25,558 bases of DNA from contig CAMLDT010000022.1 in the NCBI GenBank assembly GCA_946479075.1, forward strand, positions 1 to 25,558, read 5' to 3'. The stretch comes from an uncultured Polaromonas sp. GTDB taxonomy: Bacteria > Pseudomonadota > Gammaproteobacteria > Burkholderiales > Burkholderiaceae. The position numbers were made by a program, and so were the translations under genes. Shown piece by piece: positions 1-8,268 of the stretch. Positions within the stretch are counted from its first letter, which is position 1. Every line of letters starts with the position of its first letter. The notes below the pieces were generated by a model. The model did not search any database. It was not told where the DNA came from and was given only the letters and a program-made list of their open reading frames with translations.

Positions 1-1
1 T

Positions 2-283
2 TACGCGGCCACCGGCGGCCATCTGGCCATCCTGAGCCTGCTGCTGGACAACCACGCCTACATCGACGCCGAGTCGCCCAACGGATCAACGCCGCTCATG
101 ATGGCTGCGATGTACGGCACGCCGCAGGCCGTCAAACTGCTGCTCGACGCCGGCGCCGACCCCTTGCTCAAAAATCAGCAGGGCCTGACCGCCATCGACT
201 TTGCGCGCCGCGGCAACCGCACCGAAGCTGTCGATCTGCTGGCTGCGGCCATCCGGGCCAAACAGGCTACCGGCAAGTGGTAG
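2..283 (+). CDS. Ankyrin-repeat protein, C-terminal part (5' end outside window)
   Basis: The frame is open from the window edge to a TAG at 281-283, giving about 93 residues. It shows at least two ankyrin repeats: one with [13 protein letters not shown] then [10 protein letters not shown], and one with [12 protein letters not shown] followed by [11 protein letters not shown]. Ankyrin repeats are protein-binding scaffolds, so no enzymatic role can be assigned. The tail after the last helix is short and basic (R-A-K-Q-A-T-G-K-W). Whether the full protein has a signal peptide cannot be seen. The repeat assignment is secure; the partner and role are unknown. Confidence 0.85.
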   Translation, partial: YAATGGHLAILSLLLDNHAYIDAESPNGSTPLMMAAMYGTPQAVKLLLDAGADPLLKNQQGLTAIDFARRGNRTEAVDLLAAAIRAKQATGKW

Positions 284-342
284 AGCCTTTACTGGCGCGG
301 GTTTTGGGGCCGCGTCAGCGTTGCTGCTTTTGATTTCCGGGC

Positions 343-371
343 TTGATTTTACATTCTACGATGTATATTAT
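343..371 (+). promoter_or_regulatory. Candidate sigma70-type promoter
   Basis: TTGATT (343-348) is followed after exactly 17 nt by TATTAT (366-371), in a clearly AT-rich patch of an otherwise GC-rich region. It would drive the exported-protein gene at 582 and leave a leader of about 200 nt. The match is by eye only; no start site is known. Confidence 0.45.
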
Positions 372-527
372 GTTAAATAACATTTGCGCAAAGATAGGCG
401 CTGGTTCCTGCTGACCCGTTCAATAAACGGCTTTCTAAAGTCCTTTCCAGACCTTCGCGCCACCGCCGTCTTCACGTGGAAACCTCACCTGCCCGGCTGG
501 GCCCATCGCGTTTTCGCCCATGTGTGT

Positions 528-560
528 AGGACGGCGGAGCAAGCAGCGCCGAACCGTCCT
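528..560 (+). promoter_or_regulatory. Hairpin in the 5' leader of the exported-protein gene
   Basis: AGGACGG (528-534) pairs with CCGTCCT (554-560), and inside it CGG (535-537) pairs with CCG (549-551). There is no T-tract after it, so it is unlikely to be an intrinsic terminator. It ends 21 nt before the ATG at 582 and could affect translation or RNA stability. No function is demonstrated. Confidence 0.3.
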
Positions 561-581
561 GAGGTCGGGCAAACTGTCCCG

Positions 582-1502
582 ATGACTCATCAAGAACATT
601 TGAAGCTGGGCCGGTGGACCGCGTCGGCCTGTTTGCTGGGGCTGCTGGCGGCTGGCACGGCGTACGCTCAGGCCCCAGGCCCGGCTGCCGCCGGGTCCGG
701 CGCCGGCGCCTTGCAGGCCAGATACAGCACCCTGGCGCCTCAGCTGGCGCGCAGCCAGTTCGGGCGCCCGCTGGTGATGGATTCGACCGAATCCGACCAG
801 GCCGTCAGCGGCAGCGCTTATGCCGTCATCAATTACCCCTACGCCACGGTGCTTGCCGCATTCAAGGACCCGGACAACTGGTGCGAGGTGCTGATCCTTC
901 ACCTGAACACCAAACACTGCAGCGCCGACAAGGACAGCCGCCCGTCCACCATATCGGTCAGCGTCGGCAAAAAGACGCCGCAGGCGCTCAAGGATGCGCA
1001 CGCCCTGACCTTCAGCTTCACGCCGGCTTCGGCCCAAGCCGACTACATGGCGGTGCGGCTCAATGCCGCCAAGGGACCGCTGGGCACCCACAACTACCGC
1101 ATCGACCTGGAAGCCGTGCCGGTAGAGGGCGACAAGACCTTCATGCATCTGCGCTATTCCTACGGTTACGGCCTGACAGGACGCCTTGCCATGCAAGCCT
1201 ACATGGCCACCGTGGGCAGCAGCAAAATCGGGTTTTCCGAAGTGGCCGGTGAAAACGGCGGGCCCAGGGAGCCGGTAGGCGGCATGCGGGGCGCGGTTGA
1301 GCGCAACACCATGCGTTATTACCTGGCGATTGACGCTTACCTCGCCTCGCTGGCGGTGCCGGCATCGCAGCAGTTCGAAAAACGCCTGCAATACTGGTTC
1401 GACGCCACCGAGCGTTATCCACGCCAATTGCATGAAATTGACCGGACGGCCTATCTGACCATGAAACGCGGCGAGTACCAGCGGCAGACCAGCACGCCAT
1501 GA
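582..1502 (+). CDS. Uncharacterised exported protein, possibly SRPBCC/START-like
   Basis: This is a 306-residue protein. I prefer the ATG at 582 over the in-frame TTG at 384, because 582 is followed by a classical signal peptide: basic start, hydrophobic stretch L-L-G-L-L-A-A-G-T, and a likely cleavage site A-Y-A|Q-A near residue 29. The mature part begins with an Ala/Gly linker. A segment near residue 75 (A-V-I-N-Y-P-Y-A-T-V-L-A-A-F-K-D-P-D-N-W) resembles the opening strand and helix of SRPBCC/START lipid-binding folds, but this is only a weak pattern match. It contains two cysteines close together (W-C-E-V and K-H-C-S) that could form a disulfide after export. No operon partner is evident. 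The leader carries a hairpin at 528-560. Confidence 0.7.
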   Translation: MTHQEHLKLGRWTASACLLGLLAAGTAYAQAPGPAAAGSGAGALQARYSTLAPQLARSQFGRPLVMDSTESDQAVSGSAYAVINYPYATVLAAFKDPDNWCEVLILHLNTKHCSADKDSRPSTISVSVGKKTPQALKDAHALTFSFTPASAQADYMAVRLNAAKGPLGTHNYRIDLEAVPVEGDKTFMHLRYSYGYGLTGRLAMQAYMATVGSSKIGFSEVAGENGGPREPVGGMRGAVERNTMRYYLAIDAYLASLAVPASQQFEKRLQYWFDATERYPRQLHEIDRTAYLTMKRGEYQRQTSTP

Positions 1503-1627
1503 TTCGCCGGCGCAGGCGCTCGTTCCTTGCAGCACCGCAGCGCATCTGCTTACAGCAACCGGGCCAAGCCCGCCTTACGCACGGCGCCTCAAGGGGCCAT
1601 CATGAAAGCAACCCTGAAAGGTTGTCC

Positions 1628-1813
1628 ATGTTGACCGATTCCATCAAATCTCCCCCGGCGCAGCCCCGTATTTGCCTGACGCAGCCCGCCGTGGTGGCGG
1701 CCTGGTGCCGCGAATTGAAGTGTACGGAGAGCCAGCTGCGCTCTGCCGTTTATGCCGTGGGCAGCCAGCCTTACTGGGTACGGAAGTTCTTCCGTCCAGT
1801 ATCCGACGACTGA
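1628..1813 (+). CDS. DUF3606-type small protein
   Basis: This is a 61-residue protein with Q-P-A-V-V-A-A-W-C-R-E-L-K-C-T-E-S-Q-L-R-S-A-V-Y-A-V-G, the pattern of DUF3606 proteins (residue block, W, then a helix ending in A-V-x-x-V-G). These are small proteins of unknown function. The ATG at 1628 is chosen because GAAAGG lies upstream at ribosome-binding distance and the domain begins shortly after it; the frame stays open upstream without clear homology. It converges on the proline-rich gene with only 4 nt between stops. The Cys-Thr-Glu-Ser motif is where many family members have a helix cap. Confidence 0.65.
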   Translation: MLTDSIKSPPAQPRICLTQPAVVAAWCRELKCTESQLRSAVYAVGSQPYWVRKFFRPVSDD

Positions 1814-1817
1814 CAAA

Positions 1818-2000
1818 TCATTGCACAGCCTGAACCGGCGTCACCTTGCCGGGCTCACGGATGGGGATGGCCGGCTCCGTGGCAGGTGGCTCGATGATTT
1901 CCGGCGGCTCACCGGGTCCGGGCATGGGCGGCATCACCGGCGGCGGCATCTCTGGCGGAATCTGGGTGCCGGGTTCGGGGGCGTTGTTGGCCAATGTCAT
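1818..2000 (-). CDS. Proline-rich small protein of unknown function
   Basis: This is a 60-residue protein, about one third proline, with runs such as I-P-P-E-M-P-P-P-V-M-P-P-M-P and many acidic residues. The start at 2000 is supported by GAGGAAA placed 4 nt before the ATG; an upstream ATG at 2027 has no such site. It has no signal peptide or membrane segment. The many Pro-Pro pairs predict dependence on elongation factor P for translation. It is last in a minus-strand series (response regulator, tail-anchored protein, this gene) with gaps of 47 and 44 nt. I do not recognise a family. Confidence 0.55.
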   Translation of the reverse strand: MTLANNAPEPGTQIPPEMPPPVMPPMPGPGEPPEIIEPPATEPAIPIREPGKVTPVQAVQ

Positions 2001-2044
2001 GGGTTTCCTCACTGTCCGAAATGTCAAAGGGTTGAAGACGACTG

Positions 2045-2356
2045 TCAGCGCCGGGGTGCGCGGCGCAACGCCCGTTTGAGGACGGCTGCCACCAGGGCGC
2101 CGGCTACCAGCGCCACCAAAGCGGATTGGGCGGGTTTTTCAGCCACCAGCCGGGCGAGGCGGTCGGTAGCTGGCCCGTGTGGAATCGCTGGACCGGTGTG
2201 ATCCGAACCCGGCGCGTGGCGAGGCGGGTCCACCAATGGCGGCCGGGCCAGCACCGCCTCCTCCGCCGACTGCAACACTTCCTCGGTCAAGGGCCGGGGA
2301 GCTGCGCCAAACGGCGGATCGTGGGGATGGTGCGGATGGGAGGTGCTTGAGTCCAT
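2045..2356 (-). CDS. Small protein with C-terminal membrane anchor (ElaB/YqjD-like tail)
   Basis: This is a 103-residue protein. The first 60 residues are polar and rich in His and Pro (H-P-H-H-P-H-D-P-P). The C-terminus has A-E-K-P-A-Q-S-A-L followed by a hydrophobic helix (residues ~76-93) and a basic tail K-R-A-L-R-R-A-P-R-R. That layout resembles the C-terminal anchor of the stress-associated ElaB/YqjD proteins, which tether to the inner membrane, but the N-terminal part does not look like that family. It lies between a response-regulator gene and a proline-rich gene on the same strand, so co-transcription is likely. The ribosome-binding site is weak. Function unknown. Confidence 0.6.
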   Translation of the reverse strand: MDSSTSHPHHPHDPPFGAAPRPLTEEVLQSAEEAVLARPPLVDPPRHAPGSDHTGPAIPHGPATDRLARLVAEKPAQSALVALVAGALVAAVLKRALRRAPRR

Positions 2357-2403
2357 GGCGTCGTCGTTGGGCGAATTTGAAACAGCGGTCGGGCCAGGCG
2401 CTG

Positions 2404-2814
2404 TCAGGCGCTCGACAACTGGCGCGGCAGGTCGGCCGCGTTGTCGAGTTTGTTCGACAGGTCCACGCAGTAACGCAGCATGGCGTCGATTTCCGTCGTT
2501 TTATCGAAGACCGCATCGGCGCCCAGTTGAGCGCAACGCCAGCGGATTTCCGCGGTGGCGTGGTTGCTGAGGACCACAATTTTCTGGTCGGGGTGCCGGA
2601 ACCGGCAAGCCTTGACGACGCCCAGGCCGCTTCCTTCCCTGAGCAGCAGATCCACGATGGCCAGATCCCATTGGGCGTCGTTGCGCGCCAGCCAGCGTGT
2701 GCCCTCCTCTTCGGTTTCGGCCACGCCAATGGTTGTGACCGGAACCAGTTCCTCCAGCGTCACCATCAGGTTTTGCCGGATGGCCGGGTTGTCCTCGACA
2801 AGAAATGCACGCAT
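2404..2814 (-). CDS. Single-domain response regulator (CheY-like receiver)
   Basis: This is a 136-residue protein that is only a receiver domain. The acidic pair is E7-D8 (F-L-V-E-D-N), the phospho-acceptor is D55 (A-I-V-D-L-L-L), the switch Ser is S83 (V-V-L-S-N-H) and the conserved Lys is K105 (V-F-D-K). No output domain follows, so it probably acts by protein-protein contact or in a phosphorelay. No histidine kinase gene is visible in the window. The start is supported by AAGGAG about 10 nt upstream of the ATG. It is first in a likely three-gene minus-strand unit. Confidence 0.85.
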   Translation of the reverse strand: MRAFLVEDNPAIRQNLMVTLEELVPVTTIGVAETEEEGTRWLARNDAQWDLAIVDLLLREGSGLGVVKACRFRHPDQKIVVLSNHATAEIRWRCAQLGADAVFDKTTEIDAMLRYCVDLSNKLDNAADLPRQLSSA

Positions 2815-3149
2815 GTCCGATTACTCCTTTGCGCAGTGTTCAGTCCATCGGTCGCCCTGGCAGCAGACGCGGCGGGGGCTGCACAGGCTTTTCACCGCCT
2901 GCGCAGCCTCTTTTCATGTGCATCACCTTAAAAGCAGGGTCAGCCGTGACACGCCGGAGAAGCGGGCATGGTGCTGTAGGAGGAGGCGCTGCAAGGTCAC
3001 CGTGGGACGGGTCTTACAGGGCTTCGCGATTGGCCTTACACACGCTGCCGCACCCGCGCCATGGCGGATGGACCACGAGCTGCGTAAGGTCTGTTTATCC
3101 CAACATGTTCTGCCATTCCCTATCGCTCAGGACCCACTCAGGACTCACC
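2815..3149. other. 335-bp divergent intergenic region
   Basis: This stretch separates the minus-strand response-regulator gene from the plus-strand small membrane protein gene and must hold promoters for both. I saw no convincing sigma70 pair, no inverted repeat of note, and no open frame with a plausible protein. A ribosome-binding site for the minus-strand gene lies at its left edge. Nothing else can be supported. Confidence 0.4.
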
Positions 3150-3416
3150 ATGACACTCGCCGCATCTTCCCGACTCCATCGACCTGCTGCCACCCCAACC
3201 GGGCGCCGCACCACGTCCCTGCAATGGTTTCACGCCTGGCAGGTATTGCCGGTGCTGTTGCTGGCGCTGATCGGGTTTTTGACCCTGACGCCCGACGGCG
3301 TGGCTGAACCCCTGCAGGACTTCGCCGGCTGGGCGGTCATCGGCGGCATCGCGACCCTCGCCGTGATGGCCATCGTTGTCGGGCTGGACCGCTTGCTGGA
3401 CTGCGAAGGCAATTGA
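3150..3416 (+). CDS. Small inner-membrane protein with two TM segments
   Basis: This is an 88-residue protein. Residues 1-27 are basic and Ser/Thr/Pro-rich. Two hydrophobic helices follow, at about 31-47 (Q-V-L-P-V-L-L-L-A-L-I-G-F-L) and 59-78 (A-G-W-A-V-I-G-G-I-A-T-L-A-V-M). The short tail contains one Cys. The ATG at 3150 has AGGA upstream at suitable spacing. The gene ends 115 nt before katE and is followed by a probable terminator, so it is likely its own transcription unit. I do not recognise a family. Confidence 0.6.
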   Translation: MTLAASSRLHRPAATPTGRRTTSLQWFHAWQVLPVLLLALIGFLTLTPDGVAEPLQDFAGWAVIGGIATLAVMAIVVGLDRLLDCEGN

Positions 3417-3465
3417 AATTGAGTTTCCTGCGCGCCGGGCGCTGGCCGCTGGCCCGCTCGTGATT

Positions 3466-3509
3466 CCGCTGCGGCCGCGCTCCGGCCTCCAGCGGCTTTC
3501 CCCTTTTTG
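3466..3509 (+). terminator. Probable intrinsic terminator upstream of katE
   Basis: CCGCTG (3466-3471) pairs with CAGCGG (3490-3495), and inside it GGCCG (3473-3477) pairs with CGGCC (3483-3487), with a small internal mismatch. It is followed by a pyrimidine/T-rich run (CTTTCCCCTTTTT). This would end transcription of the small membrane protein gene and separate it from katE. Confidence 0.5.
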
Positions 3510-3531
3510 TTGATTTTTTCGAGGATCCCTG

Positions 3532-5703
3532 ATGCCGCAACCCAAGCGCAGTACCGCCGCAGCCACCAAACCCCTGTCCGGCAGTAGCGACAAACAAAAG
3601 CAGCTTCTGGCCGCGACTGACGAGGCACCCGGCAATCTCAGCACCAATCAGGGTGTGCAGATTCCGGACAACCACAACTCCCTCAAGGCGGGTGTGCGGG
3701 GCCCGACCCTGCTGGAGGACTTCATCCTCCGGGAAAAGATCACCCATTTCGACCACGAACGCATTCCCGAACGGGCGGTGCACGCGCGCGGAACCGCAGC
3801 GCATGGCTACTTCAAGGTCTACAAACCCATGGCGCAATACACCAGCGCCGGTTTTCTGCAGGACCCCGAGGCCGAGATTCCCGTCTTTGTCAGGTTTTCG
3901 ACCGTCGCCGGCTCGCGCGGCTCGGCGGATACGGTGCGCGACATCCGTGGGTTTGCGGTCAAGTTCTACACGAACGAAGGCAACTACGACCTGGTCGGCA
4001 ACAACGTGCCGGTATTTTTCATCCAGGACGCGATCAAGTTTCCGGACCTGATTCACGCGGTCAAGCCTGAGCCGCACAACGAGATTCCCCAGGCTGCAAG
4101 CGCCCACGATACCTTCTGGGATTTTGTGTCCCTGATGCCCGAGTCCACCCACATGCTGATGTGGGCCATGTCTGACCGTGCCCTGCCGCGCAGCTACCGC
4201 ATGATGGAGGGTTTTGGCGTTCACACCTTCCGCTTCATCAACGCACGCGGTGAGTCGCACTTTGTGAAGTTTCACTGGAAGCCCAAACTCGGCGTGCACG
4301 GGCTGGCTTGGGACGAAGCGCAAAAGCTGGCCGGCAAGGACGCTGACTTTCACCGCCGCGACCTCTGGGAAGCCATCGCCCAGGGCAACTTCCCGGAGTG
4401 GGAGCTTGGTGTACAGATCATCGAGGAAGGCAAGGAAGACAAGCTGGGCTTCGATCTGCTCGATCCGACCAAGCTGATTCCCGAGTCGCTCGTGCCGGTG
4501 CAGATCATCGGCAAGATGGTCCTCAATCGCAATCCGGACAACTTTTTTGCCGAGACCGAGCAGGTGGCCTTTCACCCGGGGCACCTGGTGCCCGGCATCG
4601 ATTTTTCCAACGACCCGCTGTTGCAGGGCCGGCTGTTTTCATACACGGATACGCAGATTTCCCGCCTGGGCGGCGCCAACTTCCATGAGTTGCCAATCAA
4701 CAAGGCGGTCTGTCCCTTCCACAATTTCCAGCGCGATGGCATGCATCGCCAGAGCGTGAACAAGGGCCGCGTGGCCTACGAACCAAACACCCTGGCGACG
4801 GGCGCGGAATACCGGGTGGACGGCGGCGCCCAGGGTTTCCAGTCGTATCCCGAGCCACTCGACCCCCCCAAGATTCGCCGCCGCAGCCCCTCATTCGACG
4901 ACCATTTTTCCCAGGCCACGCTGTTCTGGAACAGCCAGAGCCCGGCCGAGCGGGACCACATCGTTGCGGCCTTCCGCTTTGAGTTGTCCAAGGTCGAGGT
5001 GCCGGAAATCCGCCAGCGCATGGTGGACAACCTCGCACATGTGGACGCCAAACTTGCCGCCCGCGTGGCTGCGCCTCTTGGCATAGGCGCCCCCGATGCC
5101 AAGGCTGCCGCCGGGCGCCTGGGGTTTCGCGACTACCGCATCGAAAACGCGGTCGAGGAGGACCCGGCGCTCAGCATGGCACGCCCTTCCGATGGCATCA
5201 AGACGCGCAAGATTGCGGTGCTGGTGGCTGACGGTGTGGATTTGCTGAGCTTCAAGCGCCTGCAGCAGGAACTGGTCGACGCCGGTGCCGTCTGCAAGCT
5301 GATCGCGCCGCAGCTCGGCACGGTCAAGACCTCTTCGGGCAAACAGCTGGCGGTGGACCACACCTTCAGCAATGCGCCCTCGGTGCTGTTTGATGCGGTG
5401 CTGGTTCCCGGTGGCGAGGCCAGCGCGGCCGCGCTGGCGCAGCTGGGCGACGCGGTCCATTTCATCCTGGAAAGCTACAAACACTGCAAGACGCTGTGCG
5501 CCATCAATGAAGGCGTGCAGCTGCTCGGCAGCCTGGGTTTTGCGCTGGAGGGCAAAGGCGATCAGGTGATGGAACCCACCACCGGCGTCCTGCTCGCCGA
5601 TGCGCGCAAGACCGTGGAAGGGCAGATTGGCCAGGCCTTCATCTCGTCGATGGCCGCACATCGGCACTGGGACCGGCTCAACGTGGATGCTGTGCCGGCC
5701 TGA
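3532..5703 (+). CDS. katE: Large-subunit catalase (HPII type)
   Basis: This 723-residue heme catalase converts hydrogen peroxide to water and oxygen in the cytoplasm. The catalytic His is H84 (V-H-A-R-G), the distal Asn is N157 ([11 protein letters not shown]) and the proximal heme-ligand Tyr is Y371 (R-L-F-S-Y-T-D-T-Q). H348 (F-H-P-G) corresponds by spacing to the His that is covalently linked to the heme-ligand Tyr in E. coli HPII. Residues ~560-715 form the DJ-1/PfpI-like C-terminal domain typical of large-subunit catalases; its elbow reads A-I-N-E-G without a nucleophilic Cys, as expected for a structural role. E. coli HPII has 753 residues; here the N-terminus is shorter. GAGGA precedes the ATG at 3532. 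The gene appears monocistronic and converges on the acylase gene with 13 nt between stops. A starvation or oxidative-stress role is likely. Confidence 0.97.
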   Translation: MPQPKRSTAAATKPLSGSSDKQKQLLAATDEAPGNLSTNQGVQIPDNHNSLKAGVRGPTLLEDFILREKITHFDHERIPERAVHARGTAAHGYFKVYKPMAQYTSAGFLQDPEAEIPVFVRFSTVAGSRGSADTVRDIRGFAVKFYTNEGNYDLVGNNVPVFFIQDAIKFPDLIHAVKPEPHNEIPQAASAHDTFWDFVSLMPESTHMLMWAMSDRALPRSYRMMEGFGVHTFRFINARGESHFVKFHWKPKLGVHGLAWDEAQKLAGKDADFHRRDLWEAIAQGNFPEWELGVQIIEEGKEDKLGFDLLDPTKLIPESLVPVQIIGKMVLNRNPDNFFAETEQVAFHPGHLVPGIDFSNDPLLQGRLFSYTDTQISRLGGANFHELPINKAVCPFHNFQRDGMHRQSVNKGRVAYEPNTLATGAEYRVDGGAQGFQSYPEPLDPPKIRRRSPSFDDHFSQATLFWNSQSPAERDHIVAAFRFELSKVEVPEIRQRMVDNLAHVDAKLAARVAAPLGIGAPDAKAAAGRLGFRDYRIENAVEEDPALSMARPSDGIKTRKIAVLVADGVDLLSFKRLQQELVDAGAVCKLIAPQLGTVKTSSGKQLAVDHTFSNAPSVLFDAVLVPGGEASAAALAQLGDAVHFILESYKHCKTLCAINEGVQLLGSLGFALEGKGDQVMEPTTGVLLADARKTVEGQIGQAFISSMAAHRHWDRLNVDAVPA

Positions 5704-5716
5704 GCCGCGCTGCGCC

Positions 5717-8248
5717 TCAGGGCGTGAGCCGGAGTTCGTGGGTGAAGCTGGCCGGGTTCATCTGCAGCGGACGGTAGCCCACCTTGGCCCAGGTTTCGCT
5801 CATGTCGCGGTAGCGGCTTGAAAACACCAGGCCGCTCTGCCCTGTCTGGTAGATGAATTGCGATTTTTCCAGATCTGACAGGTCATAAATGGCGCGCAAG
5901 GACGCGGCGTGCCGGTTGGCGAAAGGCGTTTTTTGATCGTTGGGCCAGTACTGGCCGACGTTGACGGTGAAGGAATCGCCACCGGTCGGCACCCGGACAT
6001 CGAAAAAGCGCGCCAGCGCCGCGACATTGCTGAACGGCCGGTGCGCGGACAGCGCAAGGTGCGCATTGCCCCACTTCCACTGCGCCGGCTGATCGCCGTA
6101 CGCCGCCTGCAACGCGGACAAGGCACGATCCAGTGCAGCACCCGACTGGGCCGCACAGCCAGCGGCACCGCACCAGGCTTTGTCATCGCGCTCGACCATT
6201 TCTTCCATCGCGCTGCGGAAATGCCGTTTGCCATACATGCTTTTGAAGCGCTCCTCGCCGAGCTTGCTGCCGATCACGCCGCGGGTGAGTTCATCCACCC
6301 AGACGGAAAAAATCAGCGGTGCAGCACTGTCCGCACGCATCGTGCCGTCAAAGCCGGCCAGGGCCTGTTGCGCCTGCGCGGCCAGCGGGTGCTGCGACAC
6401 CGTTTTTTGCAACAGCGGCAGCAGGCGGACGGTGGCCCCCGACCACTGATCGGCCTGGATCTTCTGCAGGGACGCGGCATCGTGTTGCGGCGCCGCCGCC
6501 AGCAGTTGCTCGATGCGGTCGAAGCGATACGGCACCACCCAGTCCTGCCCCAGGAACAGGTCCGAGCCGGGCGCGACGACGCGCTGATTGGCGTTGGCAA
6601 ACCAGCCCTTGCTGCCAATGGCTGTGGTGTCGGCCTGAGGGGTCTGGGCATAGGGCAGCCAGCCCGCCCAGTCGTAGCGGGCGTCCCAGCCGGGCGACGG
6701 TGCGATGCCAAGAATATCGTTGTCGGTCTTGCGCAGCGGCACCTTGCCGATGGCCTTGTAGGCCACCTTGCCGCTCACGTCGGCCATCACCACGTTTTGC
6801 ATCGGCGAATGATGGCTGGCGTAGGCGGCGATCAACTCGTCCACCGACTGCGCCTGGTTGGCGCGCAGGGCCGCCAGTGCCGTCAGGTTGTCGGTTTCCA
6901 GCGCACTCCAGCGCAGCGAAAGCACATATTTACCGGTGTCCAGCAACTCGGCGTGGGTTTTCTGGGCATCGCTCAGGACCGGGCCATGGCGGGTGGTGCG
7001 CACCGTCAGCAGCACGTCGGGCTTGCCTTTGACCTTGATGGTCTCCTTGCGGGTGGCGAAGTCCGCCCACTGCACGGCGCTGCCCGGCACGCGGTATTGC
7101 TGCGGGTTGGCCGGATTGATCTGTTCAAGGTAGAGGTCCTGCACGTCCGGGCCGGTGTTGGTGAAACCCCAGGCCACTTTGGCCGTGCGGCCCAGCACCA
7201 CAAAAGGCAGGCCCGGCAGGGTGGCACCGATCACGTCCAGCGCGGGGACCGCCTTGCCGCCGGTGCCCTGCCCTGCGGGCGCCTGCAGGCGCGCGAAGTA
7301 CCAGATGGCCGGGGCCGACAGGCCCAGGTGCGGGTCATTGGCCAGCAGCGGCTTGCCGCTGACGGTGTGGCCCCCGGACACCACCCATTCATTGGACCCC
7401 TTGCCTTCGACGTTGCCGAGGTTGGCCGCCCAGTCGTTGATGGCCACTGCCAGCGCCTTGCCATTGACCGTTTTTTCAATGCCAAAAAGGCCTCCAGCCC
7501 CCGCTGGATGGGCGTCAGCAGCTCCCGTTTTGATAGCATCCGGACGGAACACGCCGAGTCCGGCATAAAGCTTCGCGAAGTCGGTTCTGGAGGCCGGTGC
7601 TTCACCCGGATAAGGCGTGAACAACTCCCAGAGCTGCTGCGTATTGAGGACCTTGAGCGCCGAAAGGCGGGCAAATTCATTGCCCCAGTTACCGCCCAGG
7701 TCCAGTGCCATCATCAGCGCCCAGCCCACACTGTCCTGCGGTGTCCAGGCCGGGCCGGCAGCGCCGGGCTTGACGCCAAGGATGTGGAATTCGGGCGACA
7801 GCGCCTGGCCGCTCTCGGCATAAAAAGCATTGATACCGTCGCTGTAGGCCTGCAGCGCCTGCCTGGCTTCAGCCGGCAGGACTTGCCACTGGCGCTGCGC
7901 GGCTTCCATGATGCCCAGGGTGCGCAGCAGCTTGTCGGTGTCCAGCGTGGCTTCGCCCAGCACCTCGGACAATTCGCCGTGCATGACGCGGCGGTTGAAT
8001 TCAAGCTGCCAGCCGCGCTCCTGCGCATGCACATAACCGAGCGCCATCCACGCGTCGCGCGGAGTCTGCGCCTTGATGTGGGTGATGTCGGCCCCATCCC
8101 GCGCCACCTGCACCGGGGCCGTGAGTCCACCGACCTGGAGTTCCCCGTCCAAGGCAGGAAAACTGCGGTAAATGTAGATGCCGGTGGCCGCCGCCACTGC
8201 CAGCACGAGCAGCGCCACGCCGCCGAACAACCGTTTGATCCAGACCAC
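5717..8248 (-). CDS. Penicillin-acylase-family Ntn hydrolase
   Basis: This is an 843-residue amide hydrolase precursor. Residues ~8-27 form an N-terminal membrane or signal segment, so it acts in the periplasm. The alpha-subunit region follows, then the autoprocessing site G-S-N-E-W-V-V-S with S285 as the predicted nucleophile freed by self-cleavage. The C-terminal motifs G-G-D-S-F-T-V-N-V-G and Q-S-G fit the family. Members cleave penicillins, acyl-homoserine lactones or other acyl amides; the substrate cannot be read from the sequence. The start is GTG at 8248, with GGGAG 8 nt upstream. It lies 20 nt after an aldehyde dehydrogenase gene, so they are probably co-transcribed. Residues 242-258, in the spacer before S285, derive from a dispersed 49-nt repeat. 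Confidence 0.92.
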   Translation of the reverse strand: MVWIKRLFGGVALLVLAVAAATGIYIYRSFPALDGELQVGGLTAPVQVARDGADITHIKAQTPRDAWMALGYVHAQERGWQLEFNRRVMHGELSEVLGEATLDTDKLLRTLGIMEAAQRQWQVLPAEARQALQAYSDGINAFYAESGQALSPEFHILGVKPGAAGPAWTPQDSVGWALMMALDLGGNWGNEFARLSALKVLNTQQLWELFTPYPGEAPASRTDFAKLYAGLGVFRPDAIKTGAADAHPAGAGGLFGIEKTVNGKALAVAINDWAANLGNVEGKGSNEWVVSGGHTVSGKPLLANDPHLGLSAPAIWYFARLQAPAGQGTGGKAVPALDVIGATLPGLPFVVLGRTAKVAWGFTNTGPDVQDLYLEQINPANPQQYRVPGSAVQWADFATRKETIKVKGKPDVLLTVRTTRHGPVLSDAQKTHAELLDTGKYVLSLRWSALETDNLTALAALRANQAQSVDELIAAYASHHSPMQNVVMADVSGKVAYKAIGKVPLRKTDNDILGIAPSPGWDARYDWAGWLPYAQTPQADTTAIGSKGWFANANQRVVAPGSDLFLGQDWVVPYRFDRIEQLLAAAPQHDAASLQKIQADQWSGATVRLLPLLQKTVSQHPLAAQAQQALAGFDGTMRADSAAPLIFSVWVDELTRGVIGSKLGEERFKSMYGKRHFRSAMEEMVERDDKAWCGAAGCAAQSGAALDRALSALQAAYGDQPAQWKWGNAHLALSAHRPFSNVAALARFFDVRVPTGGDSFTVNVGQYWPNDQKTPFANRHAASLRAIYDLSDLEKSQFIYQTGQSGLVFSSRYRDMSETWAKVGYRPLQMNPASFTHELRLTP
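7490..7538 (+). repeat. 49-nt dispersed repeat, copy 1 (inside the acylase gene)
   Basis: It begins GCCTCCAGCC and ends TTGATAGCA. It is the same length as copy 2 at 10805-10853, with perfect ends (10 and 9 nt) and 35 of 49 identical positions. It lies antisense to the acylase gene and is translated without a frameshift as A-I-K-T-G-A-A-D-A-H-P-A-G-A-G-G. I recall elements of this type scattered in Comamonadaceae genomes. Confidence 0.75.
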
Positions 8249-8268
8249 GATGGTGTCTCCCGAAAAAA

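Noticed and set aside
416..430. CCGTT-CAATA-AACGG as a terminator after the ankyrin gene
   Set aside because: The stem is only 5 bp and no T-tract follows.
384..581. TTG start at 384 for the exported protein
   Set aside because: It would place about 66 non-homologous residues before a typical signal peptide beginning at 582.
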